Assembly (NCBI RefSeq): GCF_900167275.1
Contig: NZ_FUWX01000009.1
Span: 62,001 to 126,000 of the forward strand
Length of the DNA stretch: 64,000 nucleotides
Source of the DNA: Cetobacterium ceti
GTDB lineage: Bacteria > Fusobacteriota > Fusobacteriia > Fusobacteriales > Fusobacteriaceae
Direction of reading: 5' to 3'
Position numbers and translations under genes: made by a program
Notes under the pieces: model-generated
Databases searched by the model: none
The model's input: the letters and a program-made list of their open reading frames with translations, nothing else
Told to the model about the DNA's origin: nothing
In this document: positions 41,376 through 50,556 of the stretch, one piece after another
How positions within the stretch are numbered: position 1 is the stretch's first letter
Layout of the letters: each line of letters begins with the position of its first letter

Positions 41376-42327
41376 ATTTGAATATCCCTACATTTTATTT
41401 TTAATATTACCTTTATTGTATTTATTTTTTAGAAAAAAAAATTTAGGAGCAGTGAAAGTTCCAGGAATTTCACAAATAAAAAAATATAGTAAAAAATCTA
41501 AAAAATATTTATGGGGAAAAATATTTATTTTATTAAGTTTAATACTTATGATAGTTGCTTTAAGTAGACCTCAAGAGATAAATAGAAATAAAAAAATTAA
41601 AAGGGATGGAATAGATATAGTTGTAGCTTTAGATTTATCTCGTTCTATGTTGCAACAAGATTTTAAACCTAATAGATTAGGAAGGGCAAAGGAAGTACTA
41701 AAAACTTTTGTGGATAAAAGAGACAATGATAGAATTTCTTTAGTTGTTTTTGGAGGAGATGCTTATACTAAAGTTCCTTTAACTTTTGACCATAGGGTAA
41801 TTGATGAAACAATTTCAAAATTATCAGTGAACGATATAACAAGTAATAATAGAACAGCTATAGGAATGGGATTAGGTGTAGCTTTAAATAGATTAAAGAA
41901 CTCTAAGGCTAAATCTAAAGTTGTTATTTTATTAACTGATGGAGAAAATAACTCTGGAGAAATGAATCCAATAGAAGCTGGAAAATTAGCTAAGGAAATG
42001 GGAATAAAAGTTTATACAGTGGGAATTGGTGCTCGAGAAATGGAAGTTCCTGGATTTTTTGGAACTCAAAAAATAAAAAATACAGAACTAGATGAAAACT
42101 TATTAATGGAAATTAGTAAATTAAGTGATGGAAAATATTTTAGAGCTGGAAATCAACAGGAATTTAATGAAATTTTTAATCAAATTGATAAATTAGAAAA
42201 AACAAAAATAGAGGGTAGAGACTTTTATGATAAAGTTGAACTATACGAACCTTTAGTTAAAATAGCTTTAATTTTATTATTAATAGGAACTATTTTTGAA
42301 TCTATTGTTTTTGTAAGAATACCTTAG
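41368..42327 (+). CDS. batA: BatA-like VWA-domain membrane protein
   Basis: A 319-residue protein with two N-terminal helices (residues 5-20 and 50-65), a VWA domain (about 80-270) and a C-terminal helix (about 292-315). The MIDAS metal motif is intact: DLSRSMLQQD, a Thr in DITSNNRTAIG and LLTDGENNSG. The VWA domain faces the periplasm. The start at 41368 is preferred because GGGGATG precedes it by a suitable gap; ATG at 41359 is possible. In Bacteroides and Leptospira Bat proteins affect stress and oxygen tolerance. Confidence 0.93.
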   Translation: MFKFEYPYILFLILPLLYLFFRKKNLGAVKVPGISQIKKYSKKSKKYLWGKIFILLSLILMIVALSRPQEINRNKKIKRDGIDIVVALDLSRSMLQQDFKPNRLGRAKEVLKTFVDKRDNDRISLVVFGGDAYTKVPLTFDHRVIDETISKLSVNDITSNNRTAIGMGLGVALNRLKNSKAKSKVVILLTDGENNSGEMNPIEAGKLAKEMGIKVYTVGIGAREMEVPGFFGTQKIKNTELDENLLMEISKLSDGKYFRAGNQQEFNEIFNQIDKLEKTKIEGRDFYDKVELYEPLVKIALILLLIGTIFESIVFVRIP

Positions 42328-42336
42328 GAGGAGATT

Positions 42337-43296
42337 ATGGAATTTGGAAATAAAGAAAATATTATATATATAATTATTCCTATCCTTCTTTTTATAATTC
42401 TTTTATTAGGTTTAAGAAAAAGAGAAAATATTTTAAAAAATATAGGGCTTTTTAGTAAAAGAGGAATAGAAATTTTAAAAATATTTTTAATAACTTGTGG
42501 AGGACTTTTGGTATTTATAAGTTTATTATCTCCACAGAGATTAAAAGAGGATGAAAAAATTCAAGTAAAGGGAAGTAATGTTTATGCTTTAATTGATATT
42601 TCACGATCTATGTTAACAAAGGATGTTTATCCTAATAGATTAGAAGGGGCAAAAAGATCTCTTAATGAAATTTTAGATGGATTAAAAGGTGATAGAATAG
42701 GGTTTATACCTTTTTCAGATAGTGCTTATGTGCAAATGCCACTTACAGATGATTATTCCATGGGAAAGAATTATGTAAATGCCATTGATAGTAATTTAAT
42801 TTCTGGTGGAGGAACAAAACTTTTAGAAGGATTGGAATTGGCAAATAAATCCTTTGAAGAAAGTGGAGTTGACCATAAAATAGTTATTATTTTAACTGAT
42901 GGGGGAGATTATGATAAGAATATAATTGAATATGCAAAGAATAATAAATTAAAAGTCTATGTAATTGGTGTAGGAACTGAAGATGGAGGGGTTATCCCTG
43001 GAAAAGTTGGCTTTTTAAAAGATAAAAATGGAAATACAGTTATTAGTAAATTGAATGATAAATTTATGAAAGAATTAGCTAATGAAACTGGTGGAAAATT
43101 TTATGAAGTTAATAATTTAACAGATGGAACTAAAATTCTTTTAAGAGATATAAAAAGTTTAGAAGGAAAAAATATTCGTGAGGAAAATTTAAAAGTTTAT
43201 AAGAAATATTATCAAATTCCTTTGGGAATAGGAATTATTTTAATTCTTTGTGGATATTTATTAAAAAGAGGAATAAGGGAGGAATATAATGACTAA
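42337..43296 (+). CDS. batB: BatB-like VWA-domain membrane protein
   Basis: A 319-residue paralogue of the preceding gene with the same plan: two N-terminal helices, a VWA domain with MIDAS residues (DISRSMLTKD, SGGGTKLLEG, LTDGGDYD) and a C-terminal helix. GGAGGAG lies before the ATG. BatA and BatB are thought to form a complex with the TPR protein BatC. Its end overlaps the start of the TPR-like gene by 8 bases. Confidence 0.93.
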   Translation: MEFGNKENIIYIIIPILLFIILLLGLRKRENILKNIGLFSKRGIEILKIFLITCGGLLVFISLLSPQRLKEDEKIQVKGSNVYALIDISRSMLTKDVYPNRLEGAKRSLNEILDGLKGDRIGFIPFSDSAYVQMPLTDDYSMGKNYVNAIDSNLISGGGTKLLEGLELANKSFEESGVDHKIVIILTDGGDYDKNIIEYAKNNKLKVYVIGVGTEDGGVIPGKVGFLKDKNGNTVISKLNDKFMKELANETGGKFYEVNNLTDGTKILLRDIKSLEGKNIREENLKVYKKYYQIPLGIGIILILCGYLLKRGIREEYND

Positions 43297-43819
43297 AAAA
43301 ATTATATTATTAATAATAGCTCTTATTTTTCTTTTAAGTTCTGGAATAAGTTTATATTTCTGGAGTAAACCTATGGAATCATTGGGATATAAATATTTTA
43401 AAGAGGGAAATAATTTAGTTTTACAGGGAGATAAAGAAAAAAATCCAGAAAAGAAAATAGAAAATTATAAAAAAGCTTTAGAAATTTATAAAACTAGTAT
43501 GAAAGAATCTTCAGATATTAATATTAAAAAAAATTATGAAATTACTGAAAGAAAAATAAAAGAACAAAAACAACAAAAACAACAAAATCAAAATAAAAAA
43601 CAACAGAATAAAAATGAAAATAAAAATGAAAAAAATAAAGAAAATCAGAAAAATAATAAATCTAATCAAAAACAAAATGAAAAACAAGAAAATAGAAAAG
43701 AGCAGGAGTTAAAAGCTATTTTAAAAAGATTAGAGGGAAATGAAAAGGAAACCTTTAAAAATAATGAAAAAATGGTAAATTTAAAAAATAATAGTAATAC
43801 TTCTGAAAATAGATGGTAG
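43289..43819 (+). CDS. BatC-like TPR protein with a Lys/Gln/Asn-rich tail
   Basis: A 176-residue protein with an N-terminal signal anchor (residues 5-25), a short TPR-like pair of helices (about 30-90: YKYFKEGNNLVLQGDK, YKKALEIYKTSMKESS) and then about 55 residues of low complexity made almost only of Lys, Gln, Asn and Glu. The C-terminal LKAILKRLEGNEKET matches the conserved end of BatC proteins. It would bridge the VWA proteins at the inner membrane. The low-complexity part may be a flexible periplasmic linker. Confidence 0.8.
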   Translation: MTKKIILLIIALIFLLSSGISLYFWSKPMESLGYKYFKEGNNLVLQGDKEKNPEKKIENYKKALEIYKTSMKESSDINIKKNYEITERKIKEQKQQKQQNQNKKQQNKNENKNEKNKENQKNNKSNQKQNEKQENRKEQELKAILKRLEGNEKETFKNNEKMVNLKNNSNTSENRW

Positions 43820-43828
43820 AGGTGAAAA

Positions 43829-45175
43829 ATGAAAAAATATATTTTACTCCTATGTTTTTTAGGAATGGTAAAAATGGGGTATGGAGAAATTATTTTAGAT
43901 AGTGATGATACCTCACCAAGGTTAGATGAGACATTTAAATTAACAGCAACTTTTATAGATTCAGATAAGGATAATTATAAAATAGAGGGATTAGATAATT
44001 TTCAGATTTTAAATAGAGGAAGTCAATCTAGTTATACTTCTATATATGGAAAGGTAACTGTTAAGAAAAGTGAAACTTTTTTATTAAAACCTTTAAGCTT
44101 AGGTGAAAAAAAATTAAAGGTAATTGGTAAAGATGAAAATTCAAAGGAACTTGTAATAGATGTAAAAAAAAGTGAAGTTAGAACAGCAAAAAACAGTAAA
44201 TTTTATTTAGAAGAAAATAAATTAAAAAAAGATTATTATTTTGGAGAAAAAATTCCATTTAGAGAAAATTTAGTTAGTAAGGTTAGTTTATCAGGGCTCC
44301 AATGGGTTAAGGGACCAGATTTCAAAGATTTTTCTGTTAAAGATGTGACAGATGCAGATAATAATGGAAACTTTATTCAAAAATTAATTAGAATAGAGGG
44401 AAAACAAGCCCTAGAGGTTCAAGTATATTCTGGAATTTTACAAGCAAATTCAAGTGGTGAAAAGGAAATTGTAGGAGGGCAACTTGCAGTTACAGAATCA
44501 AATGATATGAATAGTTTCTTTAATCAAAGTGCTCCAATATATTTAGGACCAAAAATTGAAAAAATAAATATATTGCCACTTCCTGAAAATGCTCCTAAAA
44601 ATTTTCAAAATATAGTTGGAAATATAAAAATTAATAGCTCTTGGAGTGGAGATAGTGTAAACTATGGAGAAGCTATAACTTTAACAGTTAATTTATCAGG
44701 AGATGGGAATCTAGCGCTTCTTAATAATTTGATTGATGGACAATTAAAAGAGTTTACAGTTTATGAAACAGTGAAAAACTATAAAGAGGGAATAGATAAT
44801 AATGGCAAATACTATAATAATAAAAGTATTGAAGTGGCATTCGTTCCTAAAAATATAGGAAAATTAAAAATACCTGAAATAAAAATTCCATATTTTAATA
44901 CTACAAGTAAAAAATATGAATTTGAAATAATTCCAGAAAAAACTATAGTTGTTAAGGGAGAGATTTCTAAAAGTGATAAACAGGGTTTAATTAATAATAA
45001 TACTGAACATAAGTATCAAGAGCCATTAAAAATCAAAGAGGTTAAAATAGAAAAGATTCCTATTAAACAAGTTGAAAATAGAAATATTTATAAGTTATCA
45101 ACATTTATTTTAGGGATTTTAAATATATTACAACTGGTATTATTTATTATTTTTATAAAAAAAAATAAAAGATAG
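43829..45175 (+). CDS. batD: BatD-like protein
   Basis: A 448-residue exported membrane protein: signal peptide (1-19, ending GYG), a series of beta-sandwich domains (about 20-400) and a C-terminal helix (about 422-443) with a basic tail. The BatD pattern is seen: LDSDDTSPRLDETFKLTATF at the start and repeated modules with SWSGDSVNYGEAITLTVNLSGDGN, as in the family. BatD occurs as the last protein of aerotolerance operons. Its end is 57 bases before the L,D-transpeptidase gene, with no terminator in between, so read-through is likely. Confidence 0.9.
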   Translation: MKKYILLLCFLGMVKMGYGEIILDSDDTSPRLDETFKLTATFIDSDKDNYKIEGLDNFQILNRGSQSSYTSIYGKVTVKKSETFLLKPLSLGEKKLKVIGKDENSKELVIDVKKSEVRTAKNSKFYLEENKLKKDYYFGEKIPFRENLVSKVSLSGLQWVKGPDFKDFSVKDVTDADNNGNFIQKLIRIEGKQALEVQVYSGILQANSSGEKEIVGGQLAVTESNDMNSFFNQSAPIYLGPKIEKINILPLPENAPKNFQNIVGNIKINSSWSGDSVNYGEAITLTVNLSGDGNLALLNNLIDGQLKEFTVYETVKNYKEGIDNNGKYYNNKSIEVAFVPKNIGKLKIPEIKIPYFNTTSKKYEFEIIPEKTIVVKGEISKSDKQGLINNNTEHKYQEPLKIKEVKIEKIPIKQVENRNIYKLSTFILGILNILQLVLFIIFIKKNKR

Positions 45176-45232
45176 AAGGATATTAAAGAGTAAAATTGTA
45201 ATAGAGATTAAAATCTCTGAGGAGGAGAATGC

Positions 45233-46108
45233 ATGTTAAAAGTTTTATTATTTTTTTTAATCTCTTTACTTTCTTACTCTTCTGTTTTTCAAAAGGATTT
45301 TCTTTACAATAAATATACTTTAAAAGATAAGTATCAGTATGGAAAAATTAATAGAGAGTTTCAATGGGGAAAGATAGAGGATATTATAAATTCTCTTGAG
45401 GATTTTGAGAACAGACACGCAGTATTAGGTTCTTTGTCTAATTATAAAAATTATAGGGGTGAAGCTCCTTTAATTAATGGGAAGGCGATAGATTCTGATG
45501 GAGTTCCAAGATATCAAGGAATACCTTTATATAGTCTGGATAATTTAGAAATGCCAGTAAAATATGGAAGAGATGGATCTTTAGTAGCTATTTTAGGATA
45601 TATTCAAGGATATAGGGTAGTACGTTCCTATGATAGGGGAGGAATGTGGTATGTTCCTAATAAATATGTAAAAAAAACAAATACTAAAAGATTTAAAAAG
45701 GTTATTGTAATAGATACTAAAAATCAAAATATTTGTTCTCTTGAAAAACTTGGAAACAAATGGGTTATTAGAAGTATGAACCCAGCTACAACAGGGCTGA
45801 ATAAACCACCATTTTATATGGCGACTCCTAAAGGAACTTATGTCGTGCAAGGAAAAAGACATCAAATGTTTTATTTAAAAGATGGAACAGAGGAAATAGA
45901 TGGTTATGCTCCCTATGCTACAAGATTTACTAGGGGAGCCTATGTACATGGAGTACCTGTACAATTTCCGAGGGTAGAGATGTTAGAATATTCTCCAACT
46001 TTAGGAACTTTTCCTCGCTCTCATATGTGTGTGAGAAACACAACATCCCATGCTGAATATTTATATAAATGGGCAGAAATTGATAAATGTTTAGTAGTTG
46101 TAATATAA
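45233..46108 (+). CDS. L,D-transpeptidase (YkuD domain)
   Basis: A 291-residue exported protein with a signal peptide (1-18), an SH3-like segment (about 80-145) and a YkuD catalytic domain (about 150-291). The catalytic motif is RGAYVHGVP...FPRSHMCVRN: His about 238, Cys about 271. In most members the motif is SHGCxR; here Gly is Met. It would cross-link the peptidoglycan through L,D bonds or attach proteins to it. GAGGAGGAG precedes the ATG. It follows the Bat operon without a terminator and may be its last gene. Confidence 0.88.
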   Translation: MLKVLLFFLISLLSYSSVFQKDFLYNKYTLKDKYQYGKINREFQWGKIEDIINSLEDFENRHAVLGSLSNYKNYRGEAPLINGKAIDSDGVPRYQGIPLYSLDNLEMPVKYGRDGSLVAILGYIQGYRVVRSYDRGGMWYVPNKYVKKTNTKRFKKVIVIDTKNQNICSLEKLGNKWVIRSMNPATTGLNKPPFYMATPKGTYVVQGKRHQMFYLKDGTEEIDGYAPYATRFTRGAYVHGVPVQFPRVEMLEYSPTLGTFPRSHMCVRNTTSHAEYLYKWAEIDKCLVVVI

Positions 46109-46147
46109 AAAAAGTCTAGATAGATTATTCTATCTAGGCTTTTTTTA
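46107..46147. terminator. Bidirectional terminator
   Basis: AAAGTCTAGATAGA / TCTATCTAGGCTTT stem with loop TTAT and A/T tracts on both sides, between two convergent genes. Confidence 0.9.
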
Positions 46148-46795
46148 GTCTATGGAAAGAATTCCATAATTGTCCTTTTCAAGTTTATCTAAAACTTTAA
46201 AGGTAATTGGATATCTAAAAAGAGGACCATCATAAACAAAGGTATGATATTCTCCATTTTCCCCACAAGGGTCAGCACCTTCTTTTTTGATAATTTCAAC
46301 AATCTCTCTATTTAAAGTTTTCCCTAAAAATTCTGAGGAAAGATAGTTTAAATTAACAATTTTAATAGTAGCTTTAAATCCTTTGTCGATGAATTCATGT
46401 ACTAAATCTTCTCTATTTTCTTGCCAAAGGGGGAAGATAGGTTCAATATTAGCCTCAGCACATCTTTTCGTGCACCATTCTCTATGGGCTTCAATATCAA
46501 TATCTCCAAATACACAAGAATCTGCTCCCATTTCTTTAAATTTACTTAAAGCTTCAGAGAAAGATGCTTCGTATTCATCACCTTCACATTGAATAAGCAT
46601 TAAAGGAATGTCTAAGGAATTTGCCACATCTCTCATATGATTTGAGGAAATATTATGAAACCATGATGAGTTATTTTTTTTATTAATAGTAATCATAAGT
46701 GCAAGGGGAGTATGACCCTGTTCAATCATTCTATAAAGAGCAAGGGTACTATCCTTACCACAACTGTAGGACATAATAAATTTCTTTTTATCCAT
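46145..46795 (-). CDS. PP-loop ATPase of the Dph6/DUF71 type
   Basis: A 216-residue protein. The PP-loop SYSCGKDSTLALYRM is at residues 9-23, followed by DUF71 features: FGDIDIEAHREWCTKRCAEA, and GADPCGENGEYHTFVYDGP near the C-terminus, the signature of diphthine-ammonia-ligase-like enzymes. Bacterial members' substrates are unknown; amide formation with ATP is expected from the family. The start at 46795 is chosen because AAGGAG lies 9 bases upstream. The longer frame adds 16 residues without a ribosome site. Confidence 0.9.
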   Translation of the reverse strand: MDKKKFIMSYSCGKDSTLALYRMIEQGHTPLALMITINKKNNSSWFHNISSNHMRDVANSLDIPLMLIQCEGDEYEASFSEALSKFKEMGADSCVFGDIDIEAHREWCTKRCAEANIEPIFPLWQENREDLVHEFIDKGFKATIKIVNLNYLSSEFLGKTLNREIVEIIKKEGADPCGENGEYHTFVYDGPLFRYPITFKVLDKLEKDNYGILSID

Positions 46796-46960
46796 TTTTT
46801 TCAACTCCTTAATTATTCGGCCTCTTTGAGTTAATGTTAACATGTTAAAGATAAAAAATCAAACATTTCTAAAGGATGAAAATAAAAGATTATGAATATT
46901 TAAAAATTTCTGATATAATATCTTTACTAAATTACTAAAGAATAGAAGGAGAAGATATTT

Positions 46961-47767
46961 ATGAAGTATAAAGCAATAGTCACAGACTTAGATGATACTT
47001 TACTTAACCCATGTGGGCTTATCAGCCCAGAAGATAAAAAGATGATAATGGAATGTCAAGAAAATGGAGTTAAGTTTATTTTAGCATCTGGTAGACCTAC
47101 CTTTGCAATGAAACATCTAAGCGAAGAATTAGAACTTTCAAAATATAAAAGTTATATATTATCTTTTAATGGAGCTATTATAACAGATTGCTCTACGGGA
47201 GAACTATTACTAAATGAATCTTTAACTTCTAAGGAGATTCATGAGTTGTATGATTTTGCAAAAGAAAATAATGTACATATTATTACATATATAGATGATG
47301 AAATAATTTCTGAAAGTGAAAGCGAATATATAGATGTAGAGGTTAATTTAACAAAAATGCCTCACAAAATTGTAAAAAGTTTTAAGGATAGTGTAAAAAA
47401 AGACGCAGTAAAATGTATTATGTTAGAGGAACCATCCTATTTAAAAGAAGTAGAAAAAAAATTAAAAGAAAAATATGGAGATAAATATAGTATAGCTATA
47501 TCTAAGCCTTTCTTTTTAGAAGTTACTAAAAAAGGAATAGATAAGGGAAATACTTTAAAAAAATTAGCAGATAAAATGAATATATCAACAGAGGAAATAA
47601 TTGCCGTAGGGGATTCCTATAATGATGAGAGTATGCTAAGAACAGCAGGATTAGCCGTGGCAGTTGAAAATGCAAAACCTGAAATAAAAGAAATTGCAGA
47701 TTTTATAACTACTTCTAATGACAATAATGGAATGGGGAATCTTATTAAAAAGTTTATACTTAAATAA
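46961..47767 (+). CDS. Cof-type HAD-family phosphatase
   Basis: A 268-residue HAD hydrolase. Motif I DLDDTLL (about 9-15), motif II ASGRPTFAMK, motif III Lys in KGIDKGNTLKKL and motif IV VGDSYNDESML are all present; a C2B cap lies between. Cof-type enzymes dephosphorylate small sugar phosphates or pyridoxal phosphate; the substrate cannot be named. It is 12 bases before the cystine-type symporter gene. GAAGGAG precedes the ATG. Confidence 0.93.
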   Translation: MKYKAIVTDLDDTLLNPCGLISPEDKKMIMECQENGVKFILASGRPTFAMKHLSEELELSKYKSYILSFNGAIITDCSTGELLLNESLTSKEIHELYDFAKENNVHIITYIDDEIISESESEYIDVEVNLTKMPHKIVKSFKDSVKKDAVKCIMLEEPSYLKEVEKKLKEKYGDKYSIAISKPFFLEVTKKGIDKGNTLKKLADKMNISTEEIIAVGDSYNDESMLRTAGLAVAVENAKPEIKEIADFITTSNDNNGMGNLIKKFILK

Positions 47768-47779
47768 TAGGAGGAAGAT

Positions 47780-49135
47780 ATGTTAATAGTTTTAAATATA
47801 ATTGTTTTTATAATATTGTTGGGAATTTTATATAATATGCAGAAGAAGTATTTACCTTTTTCTAAGAGAGTTTTTGTAGGGCTAGGAATGGGAATAGTTT
47901 TTGGTGGAATTTTACAATATATTTATGGAACAGATCACTGGGTTATAAAAGAAAGTTTAGTATGGATTAATATTGTAGGTAATGGTTATGTTAGATTATT
48001 AAAAATGATTGTAATGCCCCTTATAGCAATATCAATTCTTTCAGCCATAATAAATTTAAAAGATGGAAAAGCCTTAGGGAAAATTGGGGGAACTATAATA
48101 CTTATTTTAGTTGGAACAGCTACAATAGCGGCTGTGGTGGGAGCACTTACAGCGAATGGATTTGGTCTTCATGGAGATGGACTTGCCATGGGAGCTAAGG
48201 AAGCTGCAAGGGCAACTTTTTTAGAGGGAAAATTAACAGATGTGCAAAATATATCTTTTGCTAATAAATTAATTGAATTTATACCAACTAATCCCTTTGA
48301 AGATTTAACAGGGGCTCGTGATATGTCAACAATTGCTGTGGTTTTCTTTTCTGGATTTTTAGGAATAGCAGCTTTAGGAATGGCTAAGAAAAAACCAAAA
48401 TCCTTTGAAGTTTTTAAAGATTTAGTAAATGCTTTACATGATGTGGTTATGAGAATGGTAACTTTAGTTTTAAGATTAACTCCCTATGGAGTTTTAGCTC
48501 TTATAACAAAAGTTGTTGCAAGTAGTCATATAAAAGATATTTTAAGTTTAGGAAAATTTATAGTGGCTTCCTATGTAGCTTTAATAATTATGTTTATAAT
48601 TCATTTAATTATTTTAGGAATTTTAGGACTAAATCCAATTACCTATGTAAAAAAAGCATTGCCTGTTTTGGTATTTGCCTTTACCTCAAGAACAAGTGCA
48701 GGAAGTATACCTTTAAATGTGGAAACTCAAATTGACAAATTAGGAGTTAATGAAGGAGTGGCAAATATCTCAGCTTCCTTTGGTGCTTCTATAGGACAAA
48801 ATGGATGTGCTGCAATTTATCCTGCAATGTTGGCAGTTATGATAGCTCCAGTTGTAGGAATTGATCCTATGAGTTTCTCATTTTTAATTAAATTAGTTGC
48901 AATAATTGCAGTTAGTTCCTTTGGAGTTGCTGGAGTTGGTGGTGGAGCCACATTTGCAGCTTTAATAGTCCTATCATCTTTAAATTTCCCTGTGGGACTT
49001 GTGGGACTTTTAATATCTATTGAACCTTTAATTGATATGGGAAGAACTGCTTTAAATGTAAATGGATCTATGGTTACAGGAGTTGCGACTGGTAGACTTT
49101 TAGGAGAAATAGATTTAGAAAAATACAATAGATAA
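47780..49135 (+). CDS. Sodium/dicarboxylate-type symporter, TcyP-like
   Basis: A 451-residue DAACS-family carrier. Motifs: NGYVRLLKMIVMPLIAISIL, ARDMSTIAVVFFSGFLG, AFTSRTSAGSIPLNVETQ (the serine-rich hairpin usually FxTxSS), NISASFGASIGQNGCAAIYPA. Closest by eye to TcyP/YhcL cystine uptake systems. It would import L-cystine or a related amino acid with Na or H ions. It is co-oriented with the HAD gene. AGGAGGAAG precedes the ATG. Confidence 0.9.
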   Translation: MLIVLNIIVFIILLGILYNMQKKYLPFSKRVFVGLGMGIVFGGILQYIYGTDHWVIKESLVWINIVGNGYVRLLKMIVMPLIAISILSAIINLKDGKALGKIGGTIILILVGTATIAAVVGALTANGFGLHGDGLAMGAKEAARATFLEGKLTDVQNISFANKLIEFIPTNPFEDLTGARDMSTIAVVFFSGFLGIAALGMAKKKPKSFEVFKDLVNALHDVVMRMVTLVLRLTPYGVLALITKVVASSHIKDILSLGKFIVASYVALIIMFIIHLIILGILGLNPITYVKKALPVLVFAFTSRTSAGSIPLNVETQIDKLGVNEGVANISASFGASIGQNGCAAIYPAMLAVMIAPVVGIDPMSFSFLIKLVAIIAVSSFGVAGVGGGATFAALIVLSSLNFPVGLVGLLISIEPLIDMGRTALNVNGSMVTGVATGRLLGEIDLEKYNR

Positions 49136-49143
49136 TATAAATA

Positions 49144-49182
49144 AAAATGACAGCTATTAATTAATGGCTGTCACTTTTTTTT
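49144..49182. terminator. Bidirectional terminator
   Basis: TGACAGC(T/C)ATTAA / TTAATGGCTGTCA palindrome with T-runs on both sides, between convergent genes. Confidence 0.88.
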
Positions 49183-50411
49183 GGAAATTTATAAAAAAAG
49201 TTTATGAGGGGAAGAAGATAGAGATAAAAAGCCCAAGGAATTATGCTAAAAGAGTTTAACTCTAACATGGCAGAGGGAACACTAATACTTATACACCAAG
49301 GGACTAATCCACATAAAACAACGCAGGTATTTTCAATATCTATAGCTAAATCATCACTATTTTTCCCACTTTTTTCATAGGTTTTTTTCATAAGTTCAGA
49401 AGTTAGTAAAATAGATGTAGATTGACTTAAACTAGCTCCTGCAGTAAATAAAGATACAAACATAAGATATAAATAAAGTTTCCAATCTTTATAAATTATT
49501 CCTATTTTATTAGAAATATTTTCAAAGACTCCAATATTTTCTAAAAGTTTTACAATTCCACAGGATAAAAATGTCATTATCACAGCAGAACTCATAGATA
49601 CTATTCCACCACCTTTTATAATCGAAGCTAAATTATCACTTTTATCCAAATGAAAACCTAAAATTGTACTTTTAAAAATATAAGCTAAAGAATAATTTTG
49701 ATAAAATATAGCCAATAAAAAAGATGATAAAGATGTAAAAATTAAAGTTTTTTTCAAGTTACATCTTATTATAGAAAGAATTATTAATATAAATAGAGGT
49801 AAGAAACTTAAAAATGATATTTGAAATTTTTTTGGAATTTCATTTATTAAGGAAATATCTCCTTGGGTAAAAGTATTAGAATAACCTAAATAAAAATATA
49901 AAAATCCAGTTAAAATAAAGGGAATAACCCCTGTTTTAAACATATTTTTTACATTTTTATAAATATTTGTTTCTGTTAAAATAGCTACAAAATTTGCACT
50001 TGAAGAAATAGGAGAAGATCTATCTCCAAAATATGCTCCTGAGATTATAGCCCCTCCAGTTATAAGAGTATCCATTTGAAATCCCTTTCCAAGGGAAAGT
50101 AAAACAATACCAATAGTTCCAACACTTCCAAAGCAACTTCCCAATAAAAAAGAAAAAATTGAAAGAATAAGAAACACTGAAAGATAAAAGTATTGGGGAT
50201 TTATTATTTTAGTTCCATAATAAATAAGAGCAGGAATAGTCCCACTTAAAAACCAACTTGCAGATAAAATACCTAACATTATAAAAATAAAAAGAAGTGG
50301 ATAGGATTTTTCTCCACCGATTTTAGCAAGAATAAGAGTTTGCTTTAAACTTTTAAATCTAATTGAAGATAGGGTTACAGCTAATAAAAAAAGAAAAATG
50401 CAGATGTACAA
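49161..50411 (-). CDS. NhaC-family Na+/H+ antiporter-like protein
   Basis: A 416-residue protein with about eleven helices. NhaC-type motifs: FLLGSCFGSVGTIGIVLLS, GAIISGAYFGDRSSPISSSAN, and GASLSQSTSILLTSELM. Members exchange Na+ for H+ or malate for lactate. The first codon is most likely TTG at 50411: AGGAGG lies 6 bases before it, and no nearby ATG fits the N-terminal helix MYICIFLFLLAVTL. Alone on the minus strand among plus-strand genes. Confidence 0.88.
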   Translation of the reverse strand: MYICIFLFLLAVTLSSIRFKSLKQTLILAKIGGEKSYPLLFIFIMLGILSASWFLSGTIPALIYYGTKIINPQYFYLSVFLILSIFSFLLGSCFGSVGTIGIVLLSLGKGFQMDTLITGGAIISGAYFGDRSSPISSSANFVAILTETNIYKNVKNMFKTGVIPFILTGFLYFYLGYSNTFTQGDISLINEIPKKFQISFLSFLPLFILIILSIIRCNLKKTLIFTSLSSFLLAIFYQNYSLAYIFKSTILGFHLDKSDNLASIIKGGGIVSMSSAVIMTFLSCGIVKLLENIGVFENISNKIGIIYKDWKLYLYLMFVSLFTAGASLSQSTSILLTSELMKKTYEKSGKNSDDLAIDIENTCVVLCGLVPWCISISVPSAMLELNSFSIIPWAFYLYLLPLINFFYKFPKKSDSH

Positions 50412-50556
50412 TTTGTCCTCCTGATATTTAAAAATAAATTACTGTTATTAACAAGGTTATAGCATCTAGTTTCAAACAAAGCAACAGAGATTTTTTTCTT
50501 GGAAAAATTAAAAATATATATTATTATATACGGAATACAAAAGTTAGGAGAGATTA

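Noticed and set aside
43556-43720. Low-complexity repeat in the BatC-like gene as a frameshift or repeat expansion
   Set aside because: The frame stays open and the C-terminal family motif follows in frame, so it is a normal linker of Lys, Gln and Asn codons.
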